A DNA stretch of 64,000 nt from Marmoricola sp. OAE513 (lineage in GTDB: Bacteria > Actinomycetota > Actinomycetes > Propionibacteriales > Nocardioidaceae), in NCBI RefSeq assembly GCF_040546585.1, contig NZ_JBEPOC010000001.1, forward strand, positions 1,984,001-2,048,000, given 5' to 3'. The notes beneath the pieces are model-generated. The model was not told where the DNA came from. It saw only the letters and a program-made list of their open reading frames with translations, and did no database searches. Positions 8,901-18,917 of the stretch are shown here, in pieces (the stretch's first letter is position 1; every line of letters starts with the position of its first letter). The position numbers were made by a program, and so were the translations under genes.

Positions 8901-9285
8901 CGACGTCGTGCTGCGGGTGCCCGGTGCGGCGACCCCGCGCTTCGTCGTGGTCGACTACAAGACCAACACGCTCGGTGAGCGCGGCCGGCCGCAGACCGCC
9001 TGGGACTACACCCCGGAGAAGGTCACCGCCTCGATGCTGCACTCGCACTACCCGTTGCAGTCGCTGCTCTACTCGGTCGTCCTGCACCGCTACCTGCGCT
9101 GGCGCCAGCCCGGCTACGACCCGGAGACGCATCTCGGTGGCGTGCTCTACCTCTACGTCCGCGGCATGGTCGGCGCGGCGACGCCGGAGGTCGACGGCGT
9201 CCCGTGCGGAGTGTTCTCGTGGCGACCCCCCGTGGCCCTGGTGATCGCGCTGTCCGACATCCTCGACGGGGAGGCCGCGCGATGA
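5947..9285 (+). CDS. recB: Exodeoxyribonuclease V beta subunit RecB
   Basis: 1112-residue 3'-5' helicase plus nuclease subunit of RecBCD. Walker A is EASAGTGKTY near residues 25-34, Walker B is VLVDEFQDTDP near 273, followed by DPKQAIYAFRGGD near 306 and the NYRSD motif. The C-terminal nuclease domain shows GSIDVVLRV near 983 and the catalytic DYKTN near 1001. The start is ATG at 5947, which overlaps the recC stop (TGATG); in-frame codons upstream lie inside recC. It overlaps recD by 4 nt, so the three subunits are translationally coupled. Confidence 0.95.
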   Translation: MTSDQSTRTFDLAGELPGIGTTVLEASAGTGKTYAVAALATRFVAEDIAPLDKLLVITFSRAATQELRDRVRERFVHTAEVLADPDVARAAADDVAILTRAPDGSSLSDAEIAERRRRLLDAITNYDAATIATTHEFCHAVLRSLGVAGDSDSSETLRDDITDLRDEVVDDLFLGLYADSATDPPVTYKAAGHAARRGVESSHSALRPVEDASPEAAALVAFAEGVRAEIETRKRRAGIFTFDDMLSRLAKALAPTEENPVTAAALRMRARWDVVLVDEFQDTDPVQWDVLRHAFTTSTRLVLIGDPKQAIYAFRGGDTPTYLRAVRDATVQTLGTNYRSDAPVVEALQVLMKGAQLGDERIRVHEVAADRQRSSLSTGGGVRLRQVRRDGFTLTKSGTINIGKVRDRIAADLAGDVARQLAEGVLLDGRPLDPGDIAVLLHSVKDDAPRIQAELAKRGIPSVISAAESVMTSAAAQHWLRLLEAMEKPQLSGRIRAAALTPFLGLTPDELVLADDERTDQLAERVRSWLELLRSRGVAAVSGAAHAAGMAPRVLATEGGERLLTDLNHVGQLLHAASQEQGLGVTGLLGWLRDAIAEGNRNDARRRRLDVDAKAVQFVTIHGSKGLEYPVVYLPQLFDRPVRDWPTVHAYHEGDLPCLDVADSPRAKALARAEEAQEELRLAYVALTRARAQVVTWWAPTYNGPNGALTRLLFGRGPEDSAVPDRAAFGTTDDEADEVLTRWAALGAFRVEESKIDRTRVSLAEAPTELAARTFGRGVDTEWRRTSYSGLIRAEELAARPLQSEPETEGTTDEDEPVEDTVAVVEADVEIDETMISPMSAMAGSATFGSLVHAVLEHADPKAVDLRAELLAKVEDERRWWSVPATSEELADALLPMQHTSLGPLVDGLPLTAIGREDRLCELDFEIPMAHGDAGVGERGLPLKAFAAALRTHLPAEDPMRAYADKLEAPGLGDQVLRGYLSGSIDVVLRVPGAATPRFVVVDYKTNTLGERGRPQTAWDYTPEKVTASMLHSHYPLQSLLYSVVLHRYLRWRQPGYDPETHLGGVLYLYVRGMVGAATPEVDGVPCGVFSWRPPVALVIALSDILDGEAAR

Positions 9286-11189
9286 CCGAGGTCCGGAGCA
9301 CCGAGCCCGCTGGGCTCGTCGCGCGCGGAATCGCGCACCGGGCCACCGGCCTGCTCGCGGTGTTCAACCGCGCGGGCGTCCTGGAGGCGGCCGACGTGCA
9401 CGTCGCCGACCGTCTCGGTGCGCTGGCGGGCGAGGCCGACCAGGACGTCCTGCTCGCGGTAGCGCTCGCCGTCCGTGGCGCCCGCCTCGGCGCGGTCTGC
9501 GTCAACCTCGACACCATCGCCGCGCAGCCGCTCGAGCTCGACGACCCGGTGCCGTGGCCGGAGGTGGGCCCGTGGGTGGCGAAGGTAGCCGGGAGCCCGC
9601 TCGTCGCCGGCATCGCGATCGCCGGTCAGCCCGATCGACCGCCGGGCACGGTGCTGCACCTGGTCGAGGACCCCGACGGTCGCCTGCTCTACCTCGACCG
9701 GCACTGGCGTGAGGAGGACCAGGTCCTCCGCGACCTGCTGCAGCGACTCGGGCAGCGCGCTCCCGAGGTGGACGTGCCGCTGCTCGGCGCATCGCTGGAC
9801 CGGCTCTTCCCCGAGGAGAAGTACGCCGAGCAGAAGGTCGCCTCCCGCAAGGCCGCCGAGCAGTGGACGACGATCCTGACCGGCGGACCCGGTACCGGCA
9901 AGACGGCCTCGGTGGCGCGCATGCTCGTCCTGCTGGCCGAGCAGTTCGCCGCCCGCGATGCACGCGGCAAACCGCGCGCTCCGCGGATCGCGCTGGCCGC
10001 CCCGACCGGCAAGGCGTCGGCTCGCCTGGGGGAGTCGGTCGCGTACGCCGCTCAGCTGCTCGAACCTGCGGACCGTGCTCACCTCGACGGTCTCCGAGCG
10101 ACCACGCTGCACCGCCTGCTCGGCTGGCGCCCGGACAGCGGCACCCGCTTCAAGCACCACCGCACCAACCCGCTGCCGTACGACGTGATCGTCGTCGACG
10201 AGGTCTCGATGGTGTCGCTCTCGCAGATGGCACGACTCTTCGAGGCGGTCCGCGACGACACCCGGCTGATCCTCGTCGGCGACCCCAACCAGCTCGCCTC
10301 GGTCGAGGCCGGCGCGGTGCTCAAGGACCTCGTCGAGGGTTTCGACGAGCTGCCCGCGGAGAAGTCGCCGGTCGCCAAGCTCACGGTCAACCACCGCATC
10401 GCCCAGGACCCCGACGCGGAGGAAGGCGACCTGCACCCGCTCGACGAGCTCGCCCAGTCGTTGCGCGACGGCGACAACGCCGAGTCCGTCGAGCGAGCTG
10501 TTGCCCTGCTGACCGACGGGGCCGTCGCGCAAGTCAGGTTGGTCGACCCGCTGGGTCCGGCGATGGACGACGTCCGTGAAGAGCTGGTGCAGGCCGCGTC
10601 CACCGTCACCGAGCTCGCGCTGGACTACGACGAGGCCACCTCGGGCCCCCGGCTGTTCGCAGCCCTGGACAGGCACCGCCTGCTCTGCGCGCACCGTGTC
10701 GGTCCCTGGGGTGTGGCCGGCTGGAACCAGCAGATCGAGCAGCTGCTGGTCGACCGTGACGAGATCCTCCGGCGCGAGGAGTGGTACGCCGGACGCCAGG
10801 TCCTGGTGACCTCGAACGACCGCGGCCTCGGGATCTCCAACGGCGACATCGGGGTCGTCGTCCAGATGCCCGACCGGCGTCTGCGCGTCGCGCTCCGGGT
10901 CGAGAACGTCGTCCGCCTGTTCGCCCCGACGAGGGTCACCGGACTGGAGACGGTGTTCGCGATGACGGTCCACAAGAGCCAGGGCTCCGAGGCCGAGTCG
11001 GTGACGGTCGTGCTTCCGGCCGACGGTTCCCGGCTGCTCACCCGCGAGCTGCTCTACACCGCGGTGACGCGGGCCAAGGACGAGGTGACGATCATCGGCA
11101 CCGAGGACGCCCTGCGCGCGGCCATCGCGCTCAAGGTGCAACGAGCCTCAGGTCTGCGGAGCCGGCTGGCGACCGCGCTCGGCCGGTAG
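9282..11189 (+). CDS. recD: Exodeoxyribonuclease V alpha subunit RecD
   Basis: 635-residue 5'-3' helicase subunit of RecBCD. Walker A GGPGTGKTASVARM lies near residue 200, Walker B VIVVDEVSMV near 305, VGDPNQLASVEAG near 330, the AMTVHKSQGSE motif near 560, and the YTAVTRAK motif closes the helicase core. The ATG at 9282 overlaps the recB stop (ATGA). Last gene of the operon; it ends one base before the convergent M15 peptidase gene, so no separate terminator is visible between the two. Confidence 0.95.
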   Translation: MTEVRSTEPAGLVARGIAHRATGLLAVFNRAGVLEAADVHVADRLGALAGEADQDVLLAVALAVRGARLGAVCVNLDTIAAQPLELDDPVPWPEVGPWVAKVAGSPLVAGIAIAGQPDRPPGTVLHLVEDPDGRLLYLDRHWREEDQVLRDLLQRLGQRAPEVDVPLLGASLDRLFPEEKYAEQKVASRKAAEQWTTILTGGPGTGKTASVARMLVLLAEQFAARDARGKPRAPRIALAAPTGKASARLGESVAYAAQLLEPADRAHLDGLRATTLHRLLGWRPDSGTRFKHHRTNPLPYDVIVVDEVSMVSLSQMARLFEAVRDDTRLILVGDPNQLASVEAGAVLKDLVEGFDELPAEKSPVAKLTVNHRIAQDPDAEEGDLHPLDELAQSLRDGDNAESVERAVALLTDGAVAQVRLVDPLGPAMDDVREELVQAASTVTELALDYDEATSGPRLFAALDRHRLLCAHRVGPWGVAGWNQQIEQLLVDRDEILRREEWYAGRQVLVTSNDRGLGISNGDIGVVVQMPDRRLRVALRVENVVRLFAPTRVTGLETVFAMTVHKSQGSEAESVTVVLPADGSRLLTRELLYTAVTRAKDEVTIIGTEDALRAAIALKVQRASGLRSRLATALGR

Positions 11190-11190
11190 G

Positions 11191-12111
11191 TCACCCGCCG
11201 TTCGCGCTGAAGTGCTGCAGGTCCTTCAGGGTCCGCCACGTCCCACCCCAGGTCCACCCGATCGAGTCGAAGGCACGCACCACCGGACCTCCCGGCAGGA
11301 CCATCCCGGGCCGCTTCCACGATCGATCCGTGTAGGCGCCTGCAAGCTCCGGAAGGACCAGATCCCCTTTCTCGTAAGGGTTCTGGAACGGGTTCACGTC
11401 GACCGCGAGTCCGTAGGCGTGCTGGCTGTACGTCGTCGCACCCCGCACCGGGCGGCAGTTGAACGACCCGGTGTCGTTGCCGTCGCCCGTGGGCGCGGCG
11501 GTCTGTTCCGCCTTGGTGGTGATCCGCATCTCCTCGATGGGGAACCGGGCCTCGTACAACGAGCGGAAGACGGAGACCAGGTCTTCGGCGGCGTCTGCGT
11601 TCGCCAGCAGCTCGCCGAAGTGCCGCTGGTCGTCGAACCCCCAGAAGGCCAACCGGACCCAGGCGAGATCGGTGGCGGCCACCGGGCACCCCGGCGCCCA
11701 GGTCGAGCGCGCGATCACCGACGCCGGGGCGGGCGAGTCGACGCGGGACACGAATCCCTTGCCAGGAAGAGGATCCGTCGTGTCGGGCAACGTGAAGCGA
11801 CGGTTGCGCAGTGCCTTCGGTGTCGGCTGCTGCACCCCGAACCCGTCGGCGGTCCTCTCCAGGACACGGGTCCCGAGCCACGGCGGCGGGACGGTGCCGA
11901 CCTCGGGTCGCGGAGCCTTCGACGGTGTGCTCGTCGGCGTGCTCGATGGGGCGGCCGGCGTCGTCACGCCCACCGACGGAACGGAGTCTCTCGGCTGCTC
12001 CGCCCTCGAGGAGCCACACCCGGCGACGGCCACGGCGGCAGCAGCGACCAGAACGACAGCGACCGACCTCGATCTCACACCACGACGATACGACCGTGTC
12101 CCACGCCTCAT
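11191..12111 (-). CDS. M15-family peptidase lipoprotein (D-Ala-D-Ala carboxypeptidase-like)
   Basis: 306-residue exported lipoprotein. The signal peptide is VAVVLVAAAAVAVAGC with a lipobox Cys, followed by a Ser/Thr/Pro-rich linker. The C-terminal half has the M15 zinc site: SQHAYGLAVDVNP (H and D ligands) and WTWGGTW...DLQHF (second His), the pattern of the M15C group that cleaves peptidoglycan stem peptides. The start at 12111 gives the twin-Arg-rich n-region RRGTRSYRRGVRSRS directly before the hydrophobic core; longer in-frame extensions are shadows of the acyl-CoA dehydrogenase gene. It is convergent with recD and divergent from that dehydrogenase. The role is most likely cell-wall trimming. 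Confidence 0.85.
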   Translation of the reverse strand: MRRGTRSYRRGVRSRSVAVVLVAAAAVAVAGCGSSRAEQPRDSVPSVGVTTPAAPSSTPTSTPSKAPRPEVGTVPPPWLGTRVLERTADGFGVQQPTPKALRNRRFTLPDTTDPLPGKGFVSRVDSPAPASVIARSTWAPGCPVAATDLAWVRLAFWGFDDQRHFGELLANADAAEDLVSVFRSLYEARFPIEEMRITTKAEQTAAPTGDGNDTGSFNCRPVRGATTYSQHAYGLAVDVNPFQNPYEKGDLVLPELAGAYTDRSWKRPGMVLPGGPVVRAFDSIGWTWGGTWRTLKDLQHFSANGG

Positions 12112-12132
12112 TACCGACGAGTAGATCCCGCC

Positions 12133-12138
12133 TAGGAT
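12133..12138 (+). promoter_or_regulatory. -10 box TAGGAT of the acyl-CoA dehydrogenase (leaderless)
   Basis: TAGGAT ends 6 nt before the ATG at 12145 in the 33-nt divergent gap, matching the leaderless pattern seen at other genes here. Confidence 0.55.
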
Positions 12139-12144
12139 GAGCCC

Positions 12145-13290
12145 ATGGAACGCACCATCTACGAAGACGACCACGAAGCATTCCGGGCCTCCGTCAAGGA
12201 GTTCCTCGACCGCGAGGTGACCCCGCACGTCGAGGAGTACGCCGAGGCGCACGCCCTGCCGCGCGAGTTCTGGCTCGGCGCCGGCAAGCAGGGGTTCCTC
12301 GGCCTGGAGATCCCCGAGGAGTACGGCGGATCGGAGGCCGGCGACTACCGGTTCAACGCGGTGCTCGCCGAGGAGATGGCCAAGGTCAACATGGCGCTCG
12401 CCTCCTGCACCGGCATCCACGCCGACATCGTCGCGCCGTACCTGGTGCACCTGACCAACGACGAGCAGAAGAAGCGCTGGCTCCCGGGCTACGCCGCCGG
12501 CGAGATCCTCGGCGCCATCGGCATGACCGAGCCCAGCGTCGGCTCCGACCTCGCCAACCTGAAGACCACCGCGGTCCGCGACGGCGACGACTGGATCATC
12601 AACGGGTCGAAGACCTTCATCACCAACGGCTTCAGCGCGGACCTCGTCGTGGTCGCGGCCCGCACCAGCCCGGAGAAGAAGGCCAAGGGCATCTCGCTGT
12701 TCGGCGTCGACACCACCAAGGAGGGCTACGCGCTCGGTCGCAAGCTCGACAAGGTCGGCCAGCCCGAGTCCGACACGGCCGAGCTCTCCTTCACCAACGT
12801 GCGGGTCAGCAACGACGACCTGATCGGGCCGCTCGACACCGGCTTCATCTCGATGATGCAGTTCCTACCGCAGGAGCGGCTCAACTGCGCGATCGCCAAC
12901 GTCGCGCACGCGAAGCAGATCCTGCTCGAGACCATCCAGTACGCCCACGACCGCAAGGCGTTCGGGCAGTCGATCGGCAACTTCCAGTGGAACAAGTTCC
13001 TCATCGCGGAGCTCGTCACCAAGATCGAGGTCACCGAGGCGCACCTCGACCAGTGCGTGATGGCGCACACGCAGGGCAAGCTCACGCCGATCGACGCGGC
13101 CAAGGCCAAGTGGTGGACCTCGCAGGTCCAGAACGAGGTGCTCGACCACTGCGTCCAGCTGCACGGCGGCTACGGCTACATGAACGAGTACCGGGTCGCA
13201 CGTGCCTGGCGCGACGCGCGGGTCACCAAGATCTGGGCCGGCTCGAACGAGATCATGAAGGAGCTCATCGGTCGCGACCTCGGCTTCTGA
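12145..13290 (+). CDS. Acyl-CoA dehydrogenase
   Basis: 381-residue FAD enzyme that forms the alpha,beta double bond of an acyl-CoA in fatty- or branched-acyl degradation. Seen are the N-terminal helical part (FRASVKEFLDREVTPH), the AIGMTEPSVGSDLANLKTTA flavin/substrate segment, the KTFITNG motif and the C-terminal FAD-contact LHGGYGYMNEYRVARAWRDAR. The position that holds the catalytic Glu in medium-chain enzymes is IWAGSNEIM here, so that Glu is absent. The LPQERLN motif near residue 251 offers the alternative Glu used by long-chain and isovaleryl-CoA enzymes. That points to long- or branched-chain substrates (inference). Monocistronic, with a strong terminator after it. Confidence 0.9.
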   Translation: MERTIYEDDHEAFRASVKEFLDREVTPHVEEYAEAHALPREFWLGAGKQGFLGLEIPEEYGGSEAGDYRFNAVLAEEMAKVNMALASCTGIHADIVAPYLVHLTNDEQKKRWLPGYAAGEILGAIGMTEPSVGSDLANLKTTAVRDGDDWIINGSKTFITNGFSADLVVVAARTSPEKKAKGISLFGVDTTKEGYALGRKLDKVGQPESDTAELSFTNVRVSNDDLIGPLDTGFISMMQFLPQERLNCAIANVAHAKQILLETIQYAHDRKAFGQSIGNFQWNKFLIAELVTKIEVTEAHLDQCVMAHTQGKLTPIDAAKAKWWTSQVQNEVLDHCVQLHGGYGYMNEYRVARAWRDARVTKIWAGSNEIMKELIGRDLGF

Positions 13291-13313
13291 TCGAGCACCT
13301 GCGCAACTCTTCT

Positions 13314-13349
13314 GAAGACCCCCGCAATCTCCGGATTGCGGGGGTCTTC
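13314..13349. terminator. Perfect 16-bp hairpin terminator
   Basis: GAAGACCCCCGCAATC at 13314-13329 pairs exactly with 13334-13349 across the loop TCCG. It follows the acyl-CoA dehydrogenase stop by 24 nt. No long U-tract follows, as is usual in high-GC actinobacteria. Confidence 0.85.
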
Positions 13350-13675
13350 AGGCTCGTAATCCGGACTAGACCGCGCGTGTCACACTCGTAACCGCAGCAC
13401 CAACAGCGTCGTCAGTCACAAACCGGACAGCAGTGAAATCGGCGCCGACCAGGCGTTTCCCGCGTGGGACAGGGCTTTCTGTCAGTTCCCGGGTCGCGCG
13501 GCCGACCCGGGCAGGCAAGCAGGGGGAAACCCGACCCGAACGACGTCCGAATTGCGCCTCGTAGTCCTGCCGGGTGGTTCTAACGGATTCCGTTGACGCT
13601 CGTCTCCGGGCGGGTGAACTATTCGCTGGCTCCCACCGCTCGGTGGGGGACAGGGGAACCACGGGGGTAACACGC
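13350..13675. other. Gene-free leader region before the giant surface protein
   Basis: 326 nt without a supportable gene. It holds a perfect 9-bp hairpin (CCCGGGTCG at 13488-13496 with 13503-13511) and a 7-bp hairpin (CCCACCG at 13632-13638 with 13641-13647) 28 nt before the ATG. A G-rich run (GGTGGGGGACAGGGG) and GGGGG 10 nt before the ATG include a usable ribosome binding site. No promoter can be picked with confidence; a structured 5' leader is possible. Confidence 0.4.
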
Positions 13676-16600
13676 ATGTCCGAACACTCTGCCGGTACGC
13701 GCCGAGCTCGTCGCTCGCGCCTGCGGCTCGCCATCTTCGTCGGGGTCCTGGTCGGTGCGCTCGGCATCGCCTCCCCGGCTCTCGCGCTCCTCGGCGTCGT
13801 GCTGCCGATCCCGAGCGCGGGCAACCCGACCACGGCAGTGACCGTCCACGTCGAGGACAACACCGGCACCGACGTCACGCCGAACAAGACGGTCGACCTC
13901 GGAGGGACCAACCCCTCGGGCGTCGGAGGCGTGACCAACCTGCTCGGCGGACTGACCCAGGCCGGCACCAGCCTCACCTCGCTGCTCAACGGCCTGAAGG
14001 GCGGAGCGGCCGTCGCTGCTCCTGTCGTCCAGGCGAAGGCCACCGAGGCCTCGATGACGGCGATCAACAACCTGAAGACCCGCGCCGAGAACACGATCGC
14101 TGCCGCCGCGGCGCTCGACCTCGAGGGTGCTCAGGACGAGCTTCTCGCCAACGTCACCGACATCCAGAGCCAGGCCACCGGAGAGGTCGCCGGTCTGCTC
14201 CCGCTGGCACTGACCACCGGCCTGCAGGTCGCGCAGAACATCGTCACCCCCGTCTGCGGTCTGCTCGCGGTGCCGTCGTCGCTGATCCCCGGCGTCGGCG
14301 TGGACACCACGCGCCTGTGGACCGCTGCCGCCCCGGTGATCCAGCAGACCGACCAGAACACCAACAAGCTCCTGCGTGACTCGTACTCGAACCTGTACGA
14401 CCAGACGCTCGCGTCCGTGAACAGCATCCCGACCGCCGGCCCGATCGCCAGCGCTCTCCTGCTGCTGCTCAAGTACAACTGGACGACCAGCTACACCGCG
14501 CCCGGCTCGACGACCCCCATCGTCACCACCACCAAGGCGCTGATGAACGTCCCGACCCCGATCGACGTCGACAACGACGGCCTGTTCGACCTCTGCGGCA
14601 CCACGAGCTTCGCGCTCACCGGTTCCGGCACCTCGATCTCGGGCATCAAGGTCACCCAGTCGATCACCAAGATGCCGCTCGCCAAGCCGGTCCTGCCGGT
14701 GCAGATCAGCGGTGGCCTGCTCAACGTCATCAACTTCGGCTACAACACCACCGAGTCGACCGCGCCGGTCATCTACACCTCGGCCGCGACGATCGACACC
14801 GCCAGCGGTGGTGGCCTGAACATCGACAACACCTACTCGGTGCACCGTGGCAAGAACCTGGTGATCCCGCCGGTCTCGCTGGCCGCGCTGAACCTCACCA
14901 CCGGTGACCTGCCGACGTTCCCGCCGTTGCTGACCGACGCCCCGAAGCCGATCGTCACCAACGAGGTCTGCATCGGTGCCTGCTCGGGCATCGCGATCCG
15001 GGACCGGTTCGAGAACGTCCCGGCGACCACGCACGTCGACGGCCCGATCGCCTCGGCCGGTGTGAAGGTGAATTACTCGGCCCCGACCGAGTCGGACTCC
15101 TACAGCCACGCCTTCGCGCTCGGCACCAGCATCACGCTGGGTGGCTCGGCCGGTCGCGACGCCGCGGCCACCGAGACGCCGAACCTCGGTTCCACCACGG
15201 CGCCCAAGACGTTCAGCACCTGCCTCTCGATCACGGACGGCACCTGCTCGCCGAACTCCGCGTCGACCGACAAGTTCTCGACGTCCTTCACCGCGAGCTC
15301 CAAGACCCTGGCCGAGCAGAACGTGGCCATCGGGGGAGCTGCGGTCAACACCTGCACCGGCGTCGCCGCCCTCGGTGCGACTTCCCACATCCTGGGTACG
15401 TCGTTCAACGGCAGCGCCACCCCGTCGACCGCCACGGTCGGCTCGGGTCGCCTCGCCCTCGACTCCGCCGGTGCGCCGGCCGAGGGCTGCATCGCGGGTG
15501 GCTCGGTCCTGGCCCTGACGGGTCTGCCGAACTACACGCTGCCGACCGGTTTCTCCGCGAACAACCGTCGTGCGACGTACCACAACACGTCGACCTTCGG
15601 TCTGCTCACTGGTACCCCGATCGACTCCAAGACCGGCACCATCACCTGCCCCGCAGGCACGGCCGTCGGCTACAGCTCGCTGTCGCCGCTCGGCACGTAC
15701 AACCTGCAGCCGGTGATCTGCTCGATCCCGCCGGTCAACACGGTCGCCCCCGCGATCACGGGCCAGGCCTACCAGCAGGCCACCCTCACCGCGAACAACG
15801 GCACCTGGACGCCGGCCGCGCCGAACGCTCCGACGTTCACCTACGCGTGGCAGCGCTGCAACGCCGCGGGTGCCAGCTGTGCTCCGATCGCGGGTGAGAC
15901 CGCCTCGACGTACACCCAGGTGGCGGCCGACCTCGGCAAGACCATCCGGGTCGCGGTGACCGGCACGAACCTCGACGGCTCGGCCACGGCCACCTCGGCG
16001 CAGACCGCCGTGGTGACGCTGCCGCCGCCGCCGACGATCGCGACCGCCCCGGTGATCGGTGCGAACCGCAAGGTGGGCGTGGCGACCACGACCACGAACG
16101 GCACGTACAACAACGGTGCGGCGACGTTCGCCTACCAGTGGCAGCGGTGCGACGCGGCCGGAAACAACTGTGCCGACATCGCCGGTGCGACGAACGCGAC
16201 GTACGTGCTCCAGGCAGCGGACAAGGGTCTGCAGATCCGGGTCGGCGTCACCGCCAGCAACATCGGCGGCAGCACTCCGGTCAACTACAGCGCTCCGGTC
16301 TTCATCCCGCCGGCTCCGGTGAACAACACCGCGCCGGGCATCAAGAACGGCCCTGCCAACGCCGTGGGCGCCTCGGTCGCGACGGGTGACAACCTGTCCG
16401 CCACCGCGGGTACCTGGGACTACACGACGAGCCCGTTCACCTACCAGTGGCAGCTCTGCGACGCGGCCGGCGACAACTGTGCCGACATCGCCGGGGCCAC
16501 CGGCGCGACGTACCAGCTCGTGCACCCGACCGACGACGGCGGCACCGTTCGCGTGGTCGTCACCGGTCACGGCCTGAACGGCGACACCGCCAAGGCGAGC

Positions 16601-18899
16601 GGCACCACCGGTGTGGTGCTGTTCAACGACCTGTCCGCGAAGAACGTGACCCAGATCCCCGACGGTGAGGTGAAGGCGACCACCCCGGGCTCCGGCACCA
16701 CGACGTACGTCGGTGGCTCCTTCGACACGGTCGGTGCGCCGACCGGCGGTTCGGGCCTGATCTCCGACAGTGGCACCGGATCGAACGTGAGCCTGGCCTC
16801 GGCCACGGCGGGTGCAGCCAACGGTGGCGTCCTGGCCACCGTGTCGGACGGCGCGGGCGGGTACTTCCTCGGTGGGTCGTTCACCCAGGTCAAGGGGGTC
16901 CAGTGCCCGTCGCTGGCGCACATCTCCTCCGACGGTTCGGTGGACCAGAACTACTGCTACAGCGGCCTGACCGGCACCGTGCGCGCCCTCACCCGGGCGT
17001 CCGGCGCGACGAGCAAGGTCCTCGCAGTGGGCGGTGACTTCAGCTACGGCGGTCACAGCAACCTGATGTTCATCGATCCGGCGAACACGGCCAACCCGGT
17101 CTACCTCGCCGGTGGAGACCCGAACGGCGTCGTGAAGTCGCTCAGCGTGAACGCGTCGAGCACCGTGTACTTCGGCGGTCAGTTCAGTCAGGCCGGCGGC
17201 ACCCAGGCGGCGCTGCTGGGTTCGGCCACGCTGACCTTCAACGGTCCGCAGCTGGCCTCGGCGCCCCGGACCAACTGGAGTGCCGGCGTCTGCATCGGGG
17301 TGCCGTCCGGCACCTCGGCCTGTGCCGACCCGAACGCCACGGTGAACACGGTGGCCTGGCTCTCCTCCGGCTTCGTCGCCGTGGGTGGCCGCTTCGACCG
17401 CAACTTCCGGGTCGTGAACAACGCCAGTCCGACGAACACGGCGACCCGGAACAACGCGCTCCTGGTCGGCGAGTCCGGTGCGTCCCCGACGCTGCTCGGC
17501 TGGGCGCCGAACATCGCCGGTGGCGCGCAGACGGTCAACGCGATCGCCCCGGGAACCGGGAGCGGCATCTCCAACATCTCGATCTACATCGGTGGTGACT
17601 TCACCAGCGTGAACGGGGTGGCGACCAAGAACCTGGCCGAGGTGGCCTGCACGGTTCTGGGTGGCAACACGAGCGCCGGCAACAACAACAACTCCGGCCC
17701 GATGCAGACCTGGTTGCCGAACCCGAACGGTCCGGGTCACCAGCCTGAGCTGGTACGGCAACGCCACGTCCAGCACGCTGCTCGTCGGTGGTGGGTTCAC
17801 CACGATCAACACCGGCGCAGGTGGCGCGACGACCCTGGTCCGGCACCGCCTGGCCAAGATCAACATCGGTGCGCTGACCTCGGCCACGCTGCCGGCGGTC
17901 GACAGCAACTGGGACCCGAACGCCGGCCGCACGGTCCGGTCCGTGTCCCGTGACGCAGCCGGCAACGTGACCGTCGGCGGTGACTTCGTCGTCCTGGGTG
18001 GGAAGACCCGGAACAACCTGGCGGAGTTCGACCCGAACTCGGGCGTGACCAGCTGGAACCCGAGCGCCAACGACACCGTGCGGGCCCTGGCGTTCAACGG
18101 TGGCACCGTCTACGCCGGTGGTGACTTCACCAACGCCGGTGGTGCGGCTCGGAACCGGCTTGCTGCGATCGACGGCAGCACGGGCACCGCCACGTCGTGG
18201 AACCCCGGAGCGGACGCGTCGGTCAACGCCGTCGCGGCCGACGGGTCGAACGTCTACGTGGGCGGGACCTTCGCCAACGCGGGCGGCTCGGCGCGGGCCA
18301 GCCTGGCAGCGATCGACGCCACCTCCGGCAGCGCCACCTCGTGGAACCCGGGCACGGACGGTGCCGTCAAGGCACTGGCCGTCTCCGGAGGCAACGTCTA
18401 CGTCGGTGGCTCGTTCGCCCACGCAGGCGGAGCGACCCGGAACAACGCGGCAGCGATTGACCCCACCGGCAGCGCGACCGGGTTCGACCCGGACGCTGAC
18501 GGTGCGGTCAACGCGATCGCGGTCAACAGCGCCGGTACCTACCTCGGTGGCGCCTTCACCCACGTCGGCTCCGACGCCCGCGACCACGTCGCGATTGTCG
18601 ACTCCGCCACGGGTACGGCCGGTGCCTGGAACCCGGGTGTGGACGGCACGGTCAACGCCGTCTACCTGATCGGGAGCCAGGTGTTCGTCGGCGGTGACTT
18701 CGGCCACGCGGGCGGGGCGTCGCGGTCCAACCTGGCGGCGCTGGATGCCGGCAGCGACTCCGCGCTGAGCTTCAAGCCGGACCCGAACGGGACGGTCTAC
18801 GCGCTCAGCCGGACGAGCGGTGGCTCGATCGTGGTCGGTGGCAAGTTCGCCATCATCGCGGGTCAGGCAGCACCGGCGCTGGGCTTCTTCGGAGGCTGA
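13676..18899 (+). pseudogene. Giant secreted protein with Ig-like and delta-60 repeats, interrupted by a frameshift
   Basis: About 1740 residues if the two frames are joined. Signal peptide LAIFVGVLVGALGIASPALA. Residues ~30-680 are an extracellular region of unknown fold. Residues ~685-980 hold three Ig-like repeats, each with a WQ(R/L)C(N/D)AAG...C motif. From ~990 to the end are many delta-60/beta-propeller-like repeats of the form VYVGGxFxxAGGxxRxxxAAID and SWNPG, typical of very large exported proteins. No LPXTG or C-terminal membrane segment is visible, so it is probably secreted or held non-covalently. The start ATG 13676 follows GGGGG; upstream in-frame codons precede the signal peptide. 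The frame read from 13676 leaves the repeat pattern near 17735 and runs to 17953 as nonsense-like sequence, while the repeats continue in the next frame to 18899. Confidence 0.75.
17729..17745 (+). other. Frameshift point in the giant repeat protein
   Basis: The repeat protein reads ...LPNPNGPG in one frame up to about 17737 and VTSLSWYGN... one base later (from 17736). One base too many in the CCGGGTC stretch explains it. Either a sequence error at GGG, a true inactivating mutation, or much less likely a programmed +1 shift. Confidence 0.7.
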
Positions 18900-18917
18900 G
18901 TCCGCGCAGCATCGAAT

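Noticed and set aside
5674-9132. Very long open frame on the minus strand (and similar long ones over 805-2547, 13619-18106, 51813-55133 opposite strand, 57297-60170)
   Set aside because: They are shadows of recB and other genes: codon use is wrong, no domain is visible, and high GC removes stop codons from the antisense frames.
13350-13675. Resemblance to a c-di-AMP (ydaO-type) riboswitch: GGGGGA, GGTGAAC, CCCGAACGAC, CTCGTAG pieces
   Set aside because: The pieces occur in the wrong order and the 3' half of the motif would fall inside the coding region. No consistent fold can be drawn.
17735-17741. Programmed +1 frameshift in the giant repeat protein
   Set aside because: No slippery codon, stop codon or stimulatory structure typical of +1 shifting is seen; a simple base insertion or error fits better.
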